Source: an uncultured Sphingomonas sp. | GTDB taxonomy: Bacteria; Pseudomonadota; Alphaproteobacteria; Sphingomonadales; Sphingomonadaceae | Direction: 5' to 3' | NCBI RefSeq assembly: GCF_913777625.1 | Contig: NZ_CAJYTI010000001.1 | Coordinates: 124,001 to 188,000, forward strand | Length of the DNA: 64,000 nt | Part shown: one piece after another, positions 16,502 to 24,780 of the stretch | How the letters are laid out: each line of letters opens with the position of its first letter | Position numbering within the stretch: the first letter of the stretch is position 1 | Made by a program: the position numbers and the translations under genes | The notes under the pieces: model-generated | What the model was told of the DNA's origin: nothing | Databases searched by the model: none | What the model saw: the letters and a program-made list of their open reading frames with translations, nothing else

Positions 16502-16927
16502 ATGCCAAACACGTCGCTCGTTAAAGCTACCCAAGACGTTCTTGCCGCGATCCACGCGCTCGCCGCCCTGGCCAAGACGAATACCGCCGCCGCCACGCTG
16601 GCCGCCGCCCGCAACCACGCCGATGAGGCACTACGCGCGCTGCACCTTGCCAAGGAAATCCTGCTGCTCGCCCCGCTGCGCGAGAGTGACGACCCCGTCC
16701 ACCACGCCCTGGCGCGCCGCACCGTGCAGCAGGACCTCGAATGGCGCGAGCACCTGATCGCCCACCACGCCGCCTGGCCTATCAGGGCTCTCCGCGCCGA
16801 TCCGCAGGGCTATCGGATCGCGGCGCAGCAGCTGTTCCGCATGGCGGAGCGCCGCATCGCCCATCAGGACCAGTTGCTGGAACCCATGGTGCGCGAGGCG
16901 ATGACCGCGCACCGCCGCGCTGCCTGA
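16502..16927 (+). CDS. 141-aa helical protein, second of a tandem paralogous pair
   Basis: A paralogue of the preceding gene, also 141 residues, 33 bp downstream on the same strand. Shared landmarks are 'LLLAPLRESDDP', 'DLEWREHLIAHHAAWPI', 'DPQGYRI' and 'ERRIAHQDQLLEPM'. It carries more His residues than its partner at the helix 3 and 4 positions, so if either binds metal this one is the better candidate. The ATG at 16502 is preceded by GGAAGGACCCTG and is preferred over 16481. The duplication must be old, because identity is low outside the landmarks. It converges with the quinone oxidoreductase gene with only 7 bp between stops. Confidence 0.7.
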   Translation: MPNTSLVKATQDVLAAIHALAALAKTNTAAATLAAARNHADEALRALHLAKEILLLAPLRESDDPVHHALARRTVQQDLEWREHLIAHHAAWPIRALRADPQGYRIAAQQLFRMAERRIAHQDQLLEPMVREAMTAHRRAA

Positions 16928-16934
16928 CCGCCCG

Positions 16935-17945
16935 TCAGGCGGGCTGGCCGGCAATCGTCAGCACGATCTTGCCGACATGCTCGCCTGCTTCCATCCGCCG
17001 GTGCGCCTCGGGCGCCTGGGCAAACGGATAGGTGCGATCGATCACCGGCTTGAGTTTGCCCTCGGCGACCAGCGGCCAGACGTGACGGCGGAGCTCGTCG
17101 GCAAGCAGCGACTTGAACTCCACCGAGCGCGGCCGAAGCGTCGAGCCGGTCAGCGTGAGGCGCCGGCGCATCACGTCCCACACCGGGATCCTCGCGGTCG
17201 CGCCGCCCTGCACGGCGATCGAGACGTGGCGACCATCCTCGGCCAGGCACTGGAGGTTGCGCGCGACATAGTCACCGCCGACCATGTCGATCACGATCTC
17301 GACGCCCTTGCCGCCGGTGAAGGCCTTCACCGCCTCGACGAAATCCTCCGTCTTGTAGTTGATCGCCAGATCGGCACCCAGGCTCCGCGCCGCCGCGCAT
17401 TTCGCATCCGATCCGGCGGTAACCAGGATCGTCAGCCCGAACAGCTTGGCGAGCGCGATCGCCATGGTGCCGATGCCGCTGGTGCCGCCATGCACCAGCA
17501 CCGTCTCGCCCGGCTGCGCCCAACCGCGATCGAACAGGTTCGACCAGACGGTGAACAGCGTCTCCGGCAGCGCGGCGGCCTCGACCATGCTCAGCCCCTC
17601 CGGGACCTCCAGGCACTGGCCCGCGGGTGCCACCGCATATTCGGCATAGGCCCCGCCGGCGATCAGCGCGCAGACCGGCTTGCCCAGCAGCGACTCGTCG
17701 ACACCTTCGCCCAGCGCGACGACGGTGCCGGCAATCTCCATGCCGAGGATCGAGGGCGCGCCGGGCGGGGGCGGATATTTGCCCTGCCGCTGCAACACCT
17801 CGGGCCGGTTCACGCCGGCCGCCGCGACTCGCACCAGCAGTTCGCCCGCCCCAGGCTGGGGGACCGGCCGCTCGACAGGCACAAGTACTTCGGGGCCACC
17901 CGGCGCATCGGGATCGATGGCCAGCATCATCTGGGCTGCTGTCAT
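16935..17945 (-). CDS. NAD(P)H-quinone oxidoreductase, zinc-independent MDR family
   Basis: A 336-residue medium-chain dehydrogenase/reductase of the QOR/PIG3 type. It has the N-terminal GroES-like domain with 'AAAGVNRPEVLQRQGKYPPPPGAP' and the NADPH-binding 'LVHGGTSGIGTMAIALAK', and lacks the zinc-binding Cys set. It reduces quinones or enals with NADPH, a protective role. The start is ATG 17945 (MTAAQMMLAIDP); the track's 27 extra residues overlap the divergent DUF1192 gene. The intergenic region of 79 bp must hold both promoters. Confidence 0.9.
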   Translation of the reverse strand: MTAAQMMLAIDPDAPGGPEVLVPVERPVPQPGAGELLVRVAAAGVNRPEVLQRQGKYPPPPGAPSILGMEIAGTVVALGEGVDESLLGKPVCALIAGGAYAEYAVAPAGQCLEVPEGLSMVEAAALPETLFTVWSNLFDRGWAQPGETVLVHGGTSGIGTMAIALAKLFGLTILVTAGSDAKCAAARSLGADLAINYKTEDFVEAVKAFTGGKGVEIVIDMVGGDYVARNLQCLAEDGRHVSIAVQGGATARIPVWDVMRRRLTLTGSTLRPRSVEFKSLLADELRRHVWPLVAEGKLKPVIDRTYPFAQAPEAHRRMEAGEHVGKIVLTIAGQPA

Positions 17946-18024
17946 TCGGTTCGTCGCTTTTTGACCCAAGGGGAACTCCGGGGCCTTATTGACATCGGCT
18001 TTCCTAGGGTCAACGTTTCGTCGC

Positions 18025-18222
18025 ATGGACGCCGACGAAAATCTTCCCCGTCGATCCGACGATCTCGCAGGTCAGCTGGCACGCCAAGACCTCGATCCGT
18101 TTTCGGTTGCTGAACTGGAAGCGCGAATTCAGCTGCTCGAAACCGAAATCGTCCGATGTCGAGAAAAGATTCAACACGCCGTTCACCACCGCGCAAGCGC
18201 TGACGCTCTATTTAAGAAATGA
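18025..18222 (+). CDS. DUF1192 family small protein
   Basis: A 65-residue cytosolic protein matching DUF1192: an acidic start 'MDADENLPRR', then 'LARQDLDPFSVAELEARIQLLETEIVRCREKI', an amphipathic coiled-coil segment, and 'SADALFK' at the end. The family is conserved in alphaproteobacteria and has no known function. The start is ATG 18025 rather than the track's 17989, because family members begin with this MD(A/E)-type sequence. It lies 138 bp upstream of clpA on the same strand. Confidence 0.85.
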   Translation: MDADENLPRRSDDLAGQLARQDLDPFSVAELEARIQLLETEIVRCREKIQHAVHHRASADALFKK

Positions 18223-18360
18223 GCGTCAAGGCACCGGAACTCGGGCGATATGCCACGATCCTCCGGTGCGGGGCCGCAGCGCTTGATGCGGGGCCTGCCA
18301 CTCCCGACATAGGGGAAGACGGGCTCAGCACCCTATCGGCCCGACTGGAGTTGTATCCGA

Positions 18361-20682
18361 ATGCCTAGTTTCGCCTCCGCTCTCGAAGCCACCCTCCACA
18401 AGGCGCTCGAGGCTGCGTCCTCGCGCCGGCACGAATATGCGACGCTCGAGCATCTCCTGCTCGCGCTGATCGACGACGAACATGCCTCGAAGGTAATGGG
18501 CGCGTGCGGGGTGGACCTGGGCGAGCTGAAGACCACCGTGGCGCACTATCTCGATACCGAGCTGGAAGCGCTGAAGGTGGACAACGCCACCGATCCCTCC
18601 CCCACCAGCGGGTTCCAGCGCGTCGTCCAGCGCGCGATCCTGCACGTCCAGTCCTCGGGCCGCGACGAAGTGACCGGCGCCAACGTGCTGGTTGCGCTGT
18701 TCAGCGAGCGCGAGAGCTACGCGGTCTATTTCCTGCAGCAGCAGGACATGAGCCGGCTCGATGCCGTCAGCTTCATCAGCCACGGCGTCGGCAAGGGCGG
18801 CACCACGCCCACCGAGACCAGCACCCCCAAGGGCGCTGCCGAGGAAGACAAGTCGAACAAGCAGGAGGCGAAGACGGGCAAGGGTGAGAGCGCGCTCAAG
18901 CAATTCACCGTCGACCTCAACGAGAAGGCCAAGATCGGCAAGGTCGATCCGCTGATCGGCCGCGCGGCCGAGGTCGACCGCACCGTCCAGATCCTGTGTC
19001 GGCGCAGCAAGAACAACCCGCTTTATGTGGGCGATCCGGGCGTCGGCAAGACCGCCATCGCCGAGGGCCTCGCGCGCAAGATCGTCGAGGGCGAAGTGCC
19101 CGACGTTCTGAAGGAAGCGGTGATCTACTCGCTCGACATGGGCGCGCTGCTCGCCGGCACCCGCTATCGCGGCGACTTCGAGGAGCGCCTGAAGCAGGTC
19201 GTCTCGGAGCTCGAGAAACTGCCGCACGCGGTGCTGTTCATCGACGAGATCCACACCGTGATCGGCGCGGGCGCCACCAGCGGCGGCGCGATGGATGCGT
19301 CGAACCTGCTCAAGCCGGCGCTGTCGGGTGGCTCGATCCGCTGCATCGGCTCGACCACCTACAAGGAATTCCGCAACCACTTCGAGAAGGACCGCGCGCT
19401 GCTCCGCCGCTTCCAGAAAATCGACGTCAACGAGCCGTCGGTCGAGGATACGGTGAAGATCCTCGCGGGCCTGCGCTCGGCGTTCGAGCAGCACCATTCG
19501 GTGAAGTACACGCCCGACGCGATCAAGTCGGCGGTGGAACTGTCGGCGCGCTACATCAACGACCGCAAGCTGCCCGACAAGGCGATCGACGTGATCGACG
19601 AGGTCGGCGCGATGCAGATGCTGGTGGCGCCGTCCAAGCGCAAGAAGGTCATCACCCCCAAGGAGATCGAGCAGGTCATCGCGACCATGGCGCGGATCCC
19701 GGCCAAGACCGTCTCGTCGGACGACACCCGCGTGCTCGCCAATATCGAGCAGGATCTGAAGCGCGTCGTGTTCGGCCAGGACAAGGCGATCGAAGTCCTG
19801 TCCTCGGCAATCAAGCTCAGCCGTGCGGGCCTGCGCGATCCGGACAAGCCGATCGGCAACTATCTGTTCTCGGGACCCACGGGCGTCGGCAAGACCGAGG
19901 TGGCGAAGCAGCTCGCGACGCTGCTCGGCATCCCGCTCCAGCGCTTCGACATGTCCGAGTACATGGAGCGCCACTCGGTCAGCCGGCTGATCGGTGCCCC
20001 TCCGGGCTATGTCGGCTATGACCAGGGCGGCCTGCTGACCGACGCGGTCGACCAGAACCCGCATTCGGTGCTGCTGCTCGACGAGATCGAAAAGGCGCAT
20101 CCGGACCTGTTCAACATCCTGCTGCAGGTGATGGACAACGGCAAGCTGACCGACCACCACGGCAAGACCGTCGACTTCCGCAACACCATCCTCATCCTGA
20201 CCACCAATGCCGGTGCGTCCGACATGGCGAAGGAAAGCGTGGGCTTCGGCGAACTGAGCCGCGAGGACGTGCAGGAAGAGGCCGTGAAGAATCTCTTCAC
20301 CCCCGAATTCCGCAACCGTCTCGATGCGATCGTGCCGTTCGGCTATCTGCCGCCGGAGGTCGTCGCCCGCGTCGTCGACAAGTTCGTGCTGCAGCTCGAG
20401 CTGCAGCTCACCGATCGCGGCGTCCACATTCACCTGGACGAGGAAGCCAAGGCGTGGCTCACCAAGCGCGGCTATGACAAGCTGTACGGCGCGCGCCCGA
20501 TGGGCCGCCTGATGCAGGAGAAGATCAAGCAGCCGCTCGCCGAGGAGCTGCTGTTCGGCAAGCTCGTCCATGGCGGCGAGGTGAGCGTGAAGCTGAAGGA
20601 CAACGCCCTGGCCTTCGAGATCACGCCCGCGGCACCGAAGAAGCCCAAGAAGGGCACCAAGACGGAGCCTGCGGGCGCCTGA
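18361..20682 (+). CDS. clpA: ATP-dependent Clp protease ATP-binding subunit ClpA
   Basis: A 773-residue AAA+ unfoldase that feeds substrates to ClpP. An N-terminal Clp_N domain covers residues 1-145; a charged linker with 'NKQEAKTGKGES' follows. AAA domain 1 has Walker A 'GDPGVGKT' near 223 and Walker B 'VLFIDEIHT'; AAA domain 2 has 'GPTGVGKT' near 504 and 'VLLLDEIEKAHP'. The ClpP-docking loop appears as 'KESVGFGELS', with VGF at the usual IGF/IGL position. There is no ClpB-type coiled-coil middle domain. The adaptor gene clpS, usually just upstream, is absent here. Transcription ends at a perfect palindrome 22 bp after the stop. Confidence 0.96.
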   Translation: MPSFASALEATLHKALEAASSRRHEYATLEHLLLALIDDEHASKVMGACGVDLGELKTTVAHYLDTELEALKVDNATDPSPTSGFQRVVQRAILHVQSSGRDEVTGANVLVALFSERESYAVYFLQQQDMSRLDAVSFISHGVGKGGTTPTETSTPKGAAEEDKSNKQEAKTGKGESALKQFTVDLNEKAKIGKVDPLIGRAAEVDRTVQILCRRSKNNPLYVGDPGVGKTAIAEGLARKIVEGEVPDVLKEAVIYSLDMGALLAGTRYRGDFEERLKQVVSELEKLPHAVLFIDEIHTVIGAGATSGGAMDASNLLKPALSGGSIRCIGSTTYKEFRNHFEKDRALLRRFQKIDVNEPSVEDTVKILAGLRSAFEQHHSVKYTPDAIKSAVELSARYINDRKLPDKAIDVIDEVGAMQMLVAPSKRKKVITPKEIEQVIATMARIPAKTVSSDDTRVLANIEQDLKRVVFGQDKAIEVLSSAIKLSRAGLRDPDKPIGNYLFSGPTGVGKTEVAKQLATLLGIPLQRFDMSEYMERHSVSRLIGAPPGYVGYDQGGLLTDAVDQNPHSVLLLDEIEKAHPDLFNILLQVMDNGKLTDHHGKTVDFRNTILILTTNAGASDMAKESVGFGELSREDVQEEAVKNLFTPEFRNRLDAIVPFGYLPPEVVARVVDKFVLQLELQLTDRGVHIHLDEEAKAWLTKRGYDKLYGARPMGRLMQEKIKQPLAEELLFGKLVHGGEVSVKLKDNALAFEITPAAPKKPKKGTKTEPAGA

Positions 20683-20704
20683 CCCTTCGCGGCGTCGGAA
20701 ACAA

Positions 20705-20740
20705 CAATCGGCCCGGGAGAGCGCTCTCCCGGGCCGATTG
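20705..20740. terminator. Perfect 36-bp palindrome, bidirectional terminator
   Basis: CAATCGGCCCGGGAGAGC followed directly by its exact reverse complement: an 18-bp inverted repeat with no spacer. It lies between the convergent clpA and UrrA-family genes, 22 bp from each stop. The T-poor tail on the plus side (CGTTTG) and TTGTTGTTT on the minus side suggest it works best for the minus-strand gene but probably serves both. Confidence 0.8.
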
Positions 20741-20761
20741 CGTTTGACGGGGTACGATGTG

Positions 20762-21091
20762 TCAGCGGTTGGCGCTGGCGACCATTGCTCCCTGGTTCGC
20801 AGCGAGGATCGCGCGCTCGGCGTCCTTGCGGGCGTTGGCGAGCGCGATGCGACGGCAGTCGAGCTCGTCCGCGGTCGGCAGGATCATGCCGGTCATCGGA
20901 TCGTAGCGGCAGACGCGATAGCTCGCCGACGCGATACGGCGCTGCAGGCGCGCACGGCCTTCGGCGGTAAGCAGTTCGGAAGGCGCATAGGCGATGCGAA
21001 CGGTCTTGTCCTGACGGACCTGGATCCGGGCTTCGGCCGGAACCGTGGCGATCGTGCCAAGCATTGCGGCCATCACGATAAAAGTCTTCAT
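20762..21091 (-). CDS. UrrA-family small secreted protein
   Basis: A 109-residue protein with a signal peptide (residues 1-20, 'MKTFIVMAAMLGTIATVPAEA'). The mature part 'VRIAYAPSELLTAEGRARLQRRIASASYRVC' and a second Cys in 'ADELDCRRIALANAR' fit the UrrA-type family of small periplasmic proteins common in sphingomonads; the function is not known. The two Cys probably form a disulfide. The start ATG 21091 has AGGAGGACCAATC in front, far better than the track's upstream start. A TATAAT lies 188 bp upstream on the minus strand (21279-21284), but no good -35 box accompanies it. Confidence 0.75.
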   Translation of the reverse strand: MKTFIVMAAMLGTIATVPAEARIQVRQDKTVRIAYAPSELLTAEGRARLQRRIASASYRVCRYDPMTGMILPTADELDCRRIALANARKDAERAILAANQGAMVASANR

Positions 21092-21331
21092 GATTGGTCC
21101 TCCTGGGATGCGGTGTATTCGCGACCATGTCGCGACCGGTCTCCGCCGGCTGACTGCGCCACTACTCTCAAAATGGGTCACGCCCATGCAGAGCCCGTGA
21201 CAATCCACCACATCCCGAATGACATAATTATGGCCGCTCGCTTCAATGCTGCGCCGCAGCATCTACAGGCGAAACAAAATTATAAAGTAGCAAACGCCCG
21301 ATTCTTGCCGATCGTACGTGCCGGTCGAGGA

Positions 21332-21601
21332 TCAGCGCTGCGGCCCGTCTACTCCGCGTGCGATCACGACCGGGGTGTCGCACTGCACGAAGCGCACCAC
21401 CGGCCGATACCGGTTTGCCGGCGGCTCCTTGTCGAGGGAGCGCAAGGTAGGTGCCGGGGCCTCGCCCTCTCGAATGGACTGGCCGCGAGCGTTCTCGCAT
21501 CGGGCCTCGCGATGCGCCGCCGGAGCGGCTGCTGCGCGTAGCGAAAGGACCTTCGGCGCGTCGTCGCCGGCGATCGAAAGCAACAGAACCATCCCCAACA
21601 T
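21332..21601 (-). CDS. Hypothetical small exported protein
   Basis: An 89-residue protein with no recognised family. The N terminus 'MLGMVLLLSIAGDDA' could be a short signal peptide, and the rest is hydrophilic, ending 'RYRPVVRFVQCDTPVVIARGVDG'. The start ATG 21601 is chosen because GGGGAGACGGCC precedes it; the track start at 21655 overlaps the galE end region. It lies 71 bp downstream of galE on the same strand. Composition is natural in this frame only. The 240 bp between this gene and the UrrA-family gene are AT-rich and hold no further ORF that I trust. Confidence 0.5.
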   Translation of the reverse strand: MLGMVLLLSIAGDDAPKVLSLRAAAAPAAHREARCENARGQSIREGEAPAPTLRSLDKEPPANRYRPVVRFVQCDTPVVIARGVDGPQR

Positions 21602-21672
21602 GGCCGTCTCCCCAACCTCGTCCGCTTCCGGAGCGGACGGGCGGGAGACTAGCATGCCGGACGCAGCCTTGC

Positions 21673-22671
21673 CTATCGGCCCTTTTCGGCGAGCTTGCGC
21701 TCCCAGGCAAGCGCGTCGCGAACGATGCCGTTCAGATCGGCGTGCCGGGGCCGCCAGGGCAAGGCCGCGAGGATCGCGCTGTTGTCCGCCACCAGCGCGT
21801 CCGGATCACCGGCGCGGCGCCCCTCGAGCTTGCGCTCGATCGTCATGTTGGTCACCCGATCCACCGCATCGAGCACTTCCAGCACCGAGAAGCCACGGCC
21901 ATAGCCGCAGTTCATCGTGTGGCTTTCCTCCGGTCGCGCGATCAGCAGGTCGAGCGCGTCGACATGCGCCGCAGCGAGATCGCTGACATGGATATAGTCG
22001 CGCACGCCGGTGCCGTCCGGGGTGGCGAAGTCGGTACCGAACACCGAGACGTGGCTGCGCTTGCCCGTGGCCGCCTCCACCGCAACCTTGATCAGGTGCG
22101 TCGCCCCTGCGGTCGACTGGCCGCTGCGCCCCTGCGGATCCGCACCGGCGACGTTGAAATAGCGCAGTGCGCAATAGTTGAGCGGGTGCGCCGCCGCCAC
22201 GTCCTTCAGCATGATCTCGGTCATCAGCTTGGACATGCCGTACGGGTTGATCGGCGCCTTCGGGCTGTCCTCGCGGATCGGCACCTGCTCGGGGATGCCA
22301 TAGGTGGCCGCGGTCGAGGAGAAGATGAAGTGGCGCACGCCCTCGGCCACCACCGCCTCGATCAGCGATCGGCTGGCGGCGGTGTTGTTGCGGTAATATT
22401 TGAGCGGATCGGTGACCGATTCCGGCACCACGACCGAACCGGCGAAATGCATCACCGCAGTCACGCCATGCGCCCGGATCGCGGCCCGCACCGCCGGGAT
22501 GTCGTCGATATTGGCGACGACCAACTTCGCGCGCGGATCCACCGCCCAGTCGAACCCGGTGACCAGATTGTCGATCACGACCACCTGCCATCCGGCATCG
22601 AGCAGCGCCAGCACCGCATGGCTGCCGATATAGCCTGCCCCACCCGTCACCAGCACCGTACCGTCGCGCAT
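21673..22671 (-). CDS. galE: UDP-glucose 4-epimerase GalE
   Basis: A 332-residue short-chain dehydrogenase-type epimerase that interconverts UDP-glucose and UDP-galactose for polysaccharide synthesis. It has the NAD-binding 'VLVTGGAGYIGSHAV', 'VMHFAGSVVVPES', the catalytic Ser-Ser-Thr in 'FIFSSTAATYG', the Tyr/Lys pair in 'NPYGMSKLM', and the C-terminal 'RRAGDPDALVADNS' substrate loop. The start ATG 22671 (MRDGTVLV) is preceded by AAGGGGATCGATCG; the track's extra 29 residues run into the msrA promoter region. It is divergent from msrA with 68 bp between starts. Confidence 0.95.
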   Translation of the reverse strand: MRDGTVLVTGGAGYIGSHAVLALLDAGWQVVVIDNLVTGFDWAVDPRAKLVVANIDDIPAVRAAIRAHGVTAVMHFAGSVVVPESVTDPLKYYRNNTAASRSLIEAVVAEGVRHFIFSSTAATYGIPEQVPIREDSPKAPINPYGMSKLMTEIMLKDVAAAHPLNYCALRYFNVAGADPQGRSGQSTAGATHLIKVAVEAATGKRSHVSVFGTDFATPDGTGVRDYIHVSDLAAAHVDALDLLIARPEESHTMNCGYGRGFSVLEVLDAVDRVTNMTIERKLEGRRAGDPDALVADNSAILAALPWRPRHADLNGIVRDALAWERKLAEKGR

Positions 22672-22739
22672 CGATCGATCCCCTTTGTTCACCCGCTCCT
22701 CCACCCTATCTTGGCCCCACAAGCAAGGAGTTCCTCGAC

Positions 22740-23285
22740 ATGACCATCGAAACGGCAACGCTCGCCGGCGGTTGCTTCTGGTGCACGGAAGCCGTGTTCA
22801 ACGACGTGATCGGCGTACAAGGCGTCGAAAGCGGCTATATCGGGGGGACCAAGGAAAACCCCACCTACAAGGAAGTGTGCAGCGGCAGCACCGGCCATGC
22901 CGAGGCGATCCGGGTGAGCTTCGACACCGACGTGGTGAGCTATGGCGAGATCCTCGACATCTTCCTCGCCACCCATGACCCGACCCAGCTCAACCGCCAG
23001 GGCAATGATATCGGCACCCAGTATCGCTCGGCGATCTTCCCGCATTCGGCCGAGCAGGAGCGCGAGGCGCTGGACGCGATCGAGCGCGCGCGGCCCGACT
23101 GGCCGCAGCCGATCGTCACCGCAATCGAGCCGCTCGGCCAGTGGTGGCCGGCCGAGGAATATCACCAAGAATATTGGCAGGGCGAAGGCCAGCGGAACCC
23201 CTATTGCCTGGCGGTGATCCCGCCCAAGCTCCGCAAGCTGCGCAAGAGCTTCGCCAACAAAGCGAAAGAGGGCGCAGCCGCATAA
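22740..23285 (+). CDS. msrA: Peptide-methionine (S)-S-oxide reductase MsrA
   Basis: A 181-residue cytosolic repair enzyme that reduces methionine-S-sulfoxide in proteins. The catalytic motif is 'GGCFWCTEAVF' with Cys12, followed by 'GYIGG', 'STGHAEAIRV', 'HDPTQLNRQGNDIGTQYRS' and 'EEYHQEYW'. Recycling Cys residues are limited to 'YKEVCSG' and 'NPYC', so it probably resolves through thioredoxin with one of these. AAGGAG lies 10 bp before the ATG. A GC-rich hairpin overlaps the stop codon. Confidence 0.96.
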   Translation: MTIETATLAGGCFWCTEAVFNDVIGVQGVESGYIGGTKENPTYKEVCSGSTGHAEAIRVSFDTDVVSYGEILDIFLATHDPTQLNRQGNDIGTQYRSAIFPHSAEQEREALDAIERARPDWPQPIVTAIEPLGQWWPAEEYHQEYWQGEGQRNPYCLAVIPPKLRKLRKSFANKAKEGAAA

Positions 23286-23297
23286 GGCCGCGCCCTC
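23268..23297 (+). terminator. Hairpin overlapping the msrA stop
   Basis: An 8-bp perfect stem GAGGGCGC/GCGCCCTC spans the msrA stop codon with a 14-base loop. No T-run follows, so it may be a weak or Rho-assisted terminator, or may protect the mRNA end. Confidence 0.35.
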
Positions 23298-23618
23298 CCA
23301 CGGGGGTAATCGAGACCGCGGCTGGCGTTTCCGCCGGCCGCGGATGTCGAAGAACGTCCTGCGTGCGGGGGCAGCACCAACGTTCCTCGGGTTCCGCACT
23401 CATGTGACAGACCCGCAAAGAAGCCGCATCGCCCGATAAGGGCAGCACCGCCAAAAAACGCGTCGGCCTGTCAGCCACCGTCACGCCCGTCTTTATGTTT
23501 GCGAGCTAACCGGCGGTCCGACCCTAGAAAATTGCCCGGCGCTGTAAAGAATTGATCGTATACATGATACCCAAATTGGGATGGGCGCCTCTCCCAAGGC
23601 AATCCGGAGGATCCTGTA
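23286..23618. other. 333-bp intergenic region after msrA
   Basis: No convincing gene. The two minus-strand track ORFs here have unnatural composition. The second half is AT-richer, with TTGATCGTATACATGATACCC near 23550-23575, which probably contains the promoter of the small ORF that starts at 23619 after a GGAGGA sequence. Confidence 0.5.
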
Positions 23619-23795
23619 ATGATCGCGGGCAGACTTCTTGCCCAACATCGCAAGTGTAACGCGGTTCGCGTTCGACCCATGACCGCCGAGATCAGCGATA
23701 GCGACGAGGCAATTTTCGCTTCATCCTGGAAACCGGTGACAATAGCTTCGCAGGCGCAACAAGATCAGCCCCCGGAACTCGTTTCTTTCACGTAA
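23619..23795 (+). CDS. Candidate 58-aa small protein, too short for the ORF track
   Basis: ATG at 23619 is preceded by CCGGAGGATCCTGTA, a strong Shine-Dalgarno at normal spacing. The frame runs 58 codons to TAA, ending 4 bp before the stop of the convergent Sua5 gene. The protein starts 'MIAGRLLAQHRKCNAVRV' and continues with the acidic 'MTAEISDSDEAIFASSW'. It has no signal peptide or membrane segment. I do not recognise it. The ribosome-binding site and the tight fit between neighbours support it; shortness keeps the confidence modest. Confidence 0.45.
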   Translation: MIAGRLLAQHRKCNAVRVRPMTAEISDSDEAIFASSWKPVTIASQAQQDQPPELVSFT

Positions 23796-23799
23796 CATG

Positions 23800-24732
23800 T
23801 CAGCTGCGCGGATGGGCCGCCCGTGCGAGCCGGTCGCGAATGGCCCGGCCCAGCCCCTCCGTCGGCACCGGGGCGATGGCGATGCGCGGGCGATCGGAAG
23901 CGTCGCCACGATGCAGCGCGTCGAACAGCCGCGCCGCCGCCTCGCGCAGATCGCCGCTGGCGGACAGCGTGTCGTCGCCGGCGATCGCGCCGAAACCGAT
24001 CAGCCATTCGTCGGCATCCGCGCCGGTCACGTCCAGCCGCACGGGCTTGGAAGGCGCATAATGGCTGGCAAGCTGGCCGGGCGCGGTGATCGCGCCGGGG
24101 GTCGCGCCTGCTCCATAGCCGGGCAGTTGCTCGGCGGTGATCGGGCCGGGGCGCAGGATCTGCCGGGTCGCCGGATCGACGATCGTGGACTCGATGCCGT
24201 CGGTCGTCGCGCCGTCGTCGATCACCAGCGGAATCCGCCCGGCAAGGCTCGCTGCGACATGCGCGGCGCGCGTCGGGCTGATCCCGCCGCTGGCATTGGC
24301 CGAGGGAGCGGCGAGCGGTCGCCCGCTTGCCCGGATCAGCCCCTGCATCGCGCGGTGATCCGGCATGCGCAGGGCGACGGTCGGAAGGCCGGCGGTGACG
24401 AGGCTCGCGACGGGCGCGTCCGCCGCCAGCGGCAGCACCATGGTGAGCGGCCCGGGCCAGAAGCGCGCGGCCAGCGCCCGCGCTTCGTCGTCGAAGCGTG
24501 CGATCGTCTCGGCCATCGCCATGTCCGCGACGTGCACGATCAGCGGGTTGAACGAAGGCCGTCCCTTGGCCGCGTAAATACCCGAGACGGCTACCGAATC
24601 GGTGGCATCGGCGGCGAGTCCATAGACGGTCTCGGTGGGCACCGCGACCGATTCGCCGCGCCGGATGAGCGCGGCGGCCTCGCCGAGCGCGGCCTCGCCG
24701 TAGGGTAAGATGCGCGGATTTGCTGGGGTCAC
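23800..24732 (-). CDS. L-threonylcarbamoyladenylate synthase, Sua5 type
   Basis: A 310-residue enzyme that makes threonylcarbamoyl-AMP from threonine, bicarbonate and ATP for the t6A37 modification of ANN-decoding tRNAs. The YrdC domain is clear: 'VPTETVYGLAADAT', 'KGRPSFNPLIVHV', 'FWPGPLTMVLP', 'VALRMPDH' and 'PLAAPSANASG'. The linker 'LASHYAPSKPVRL' and a C-terminal Sua5 domain show the long form. The ORF track starts at a TTG (24738); the GTG at 24732 giving 'TPANPRIL' is equally possible, and neither has a clear Shine-Dalgarno. It is divergent from the acyl-CoA dehydrogenase gene. Confidence 0.92.
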   Translation of the reverse strand: MTPANPRILPYGEAALGEAAALIRRGESVAVPTETVYGLAADATDSVAVSGIYAAKGRPSFNPLIVHVADMAMAETIARFDDEARALAARFWPGPLTMVLPLAADAPVASLVTAGLPTVALRMPDHRAMQGLIRASGRPLAAPSANASGGISPTRAAHVAASLAGRIPLVIDDGATTDGIESTIVDPATRQILRPGPITAEQLPGYGAGATPGAITAPGQLASHYAPSKPVRLDVTGADADEWLIGFGAIAGDDTLSASGDLREAAARLFDALHRGDASDRPRIAIAPVPTEGLGRAIRDRLARAAHPRS

Positions 24733-24780
24733 CCGCAAGGCGCTATATTGCTGCGAAGAAGATCACAAGAGAGAGGCCTG

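Noticed and set aside
18325-20571. Minus-strand ORF of 748 aa
   Set aside because: Shadow of clpA, whose motifs are complete on the plus strand.
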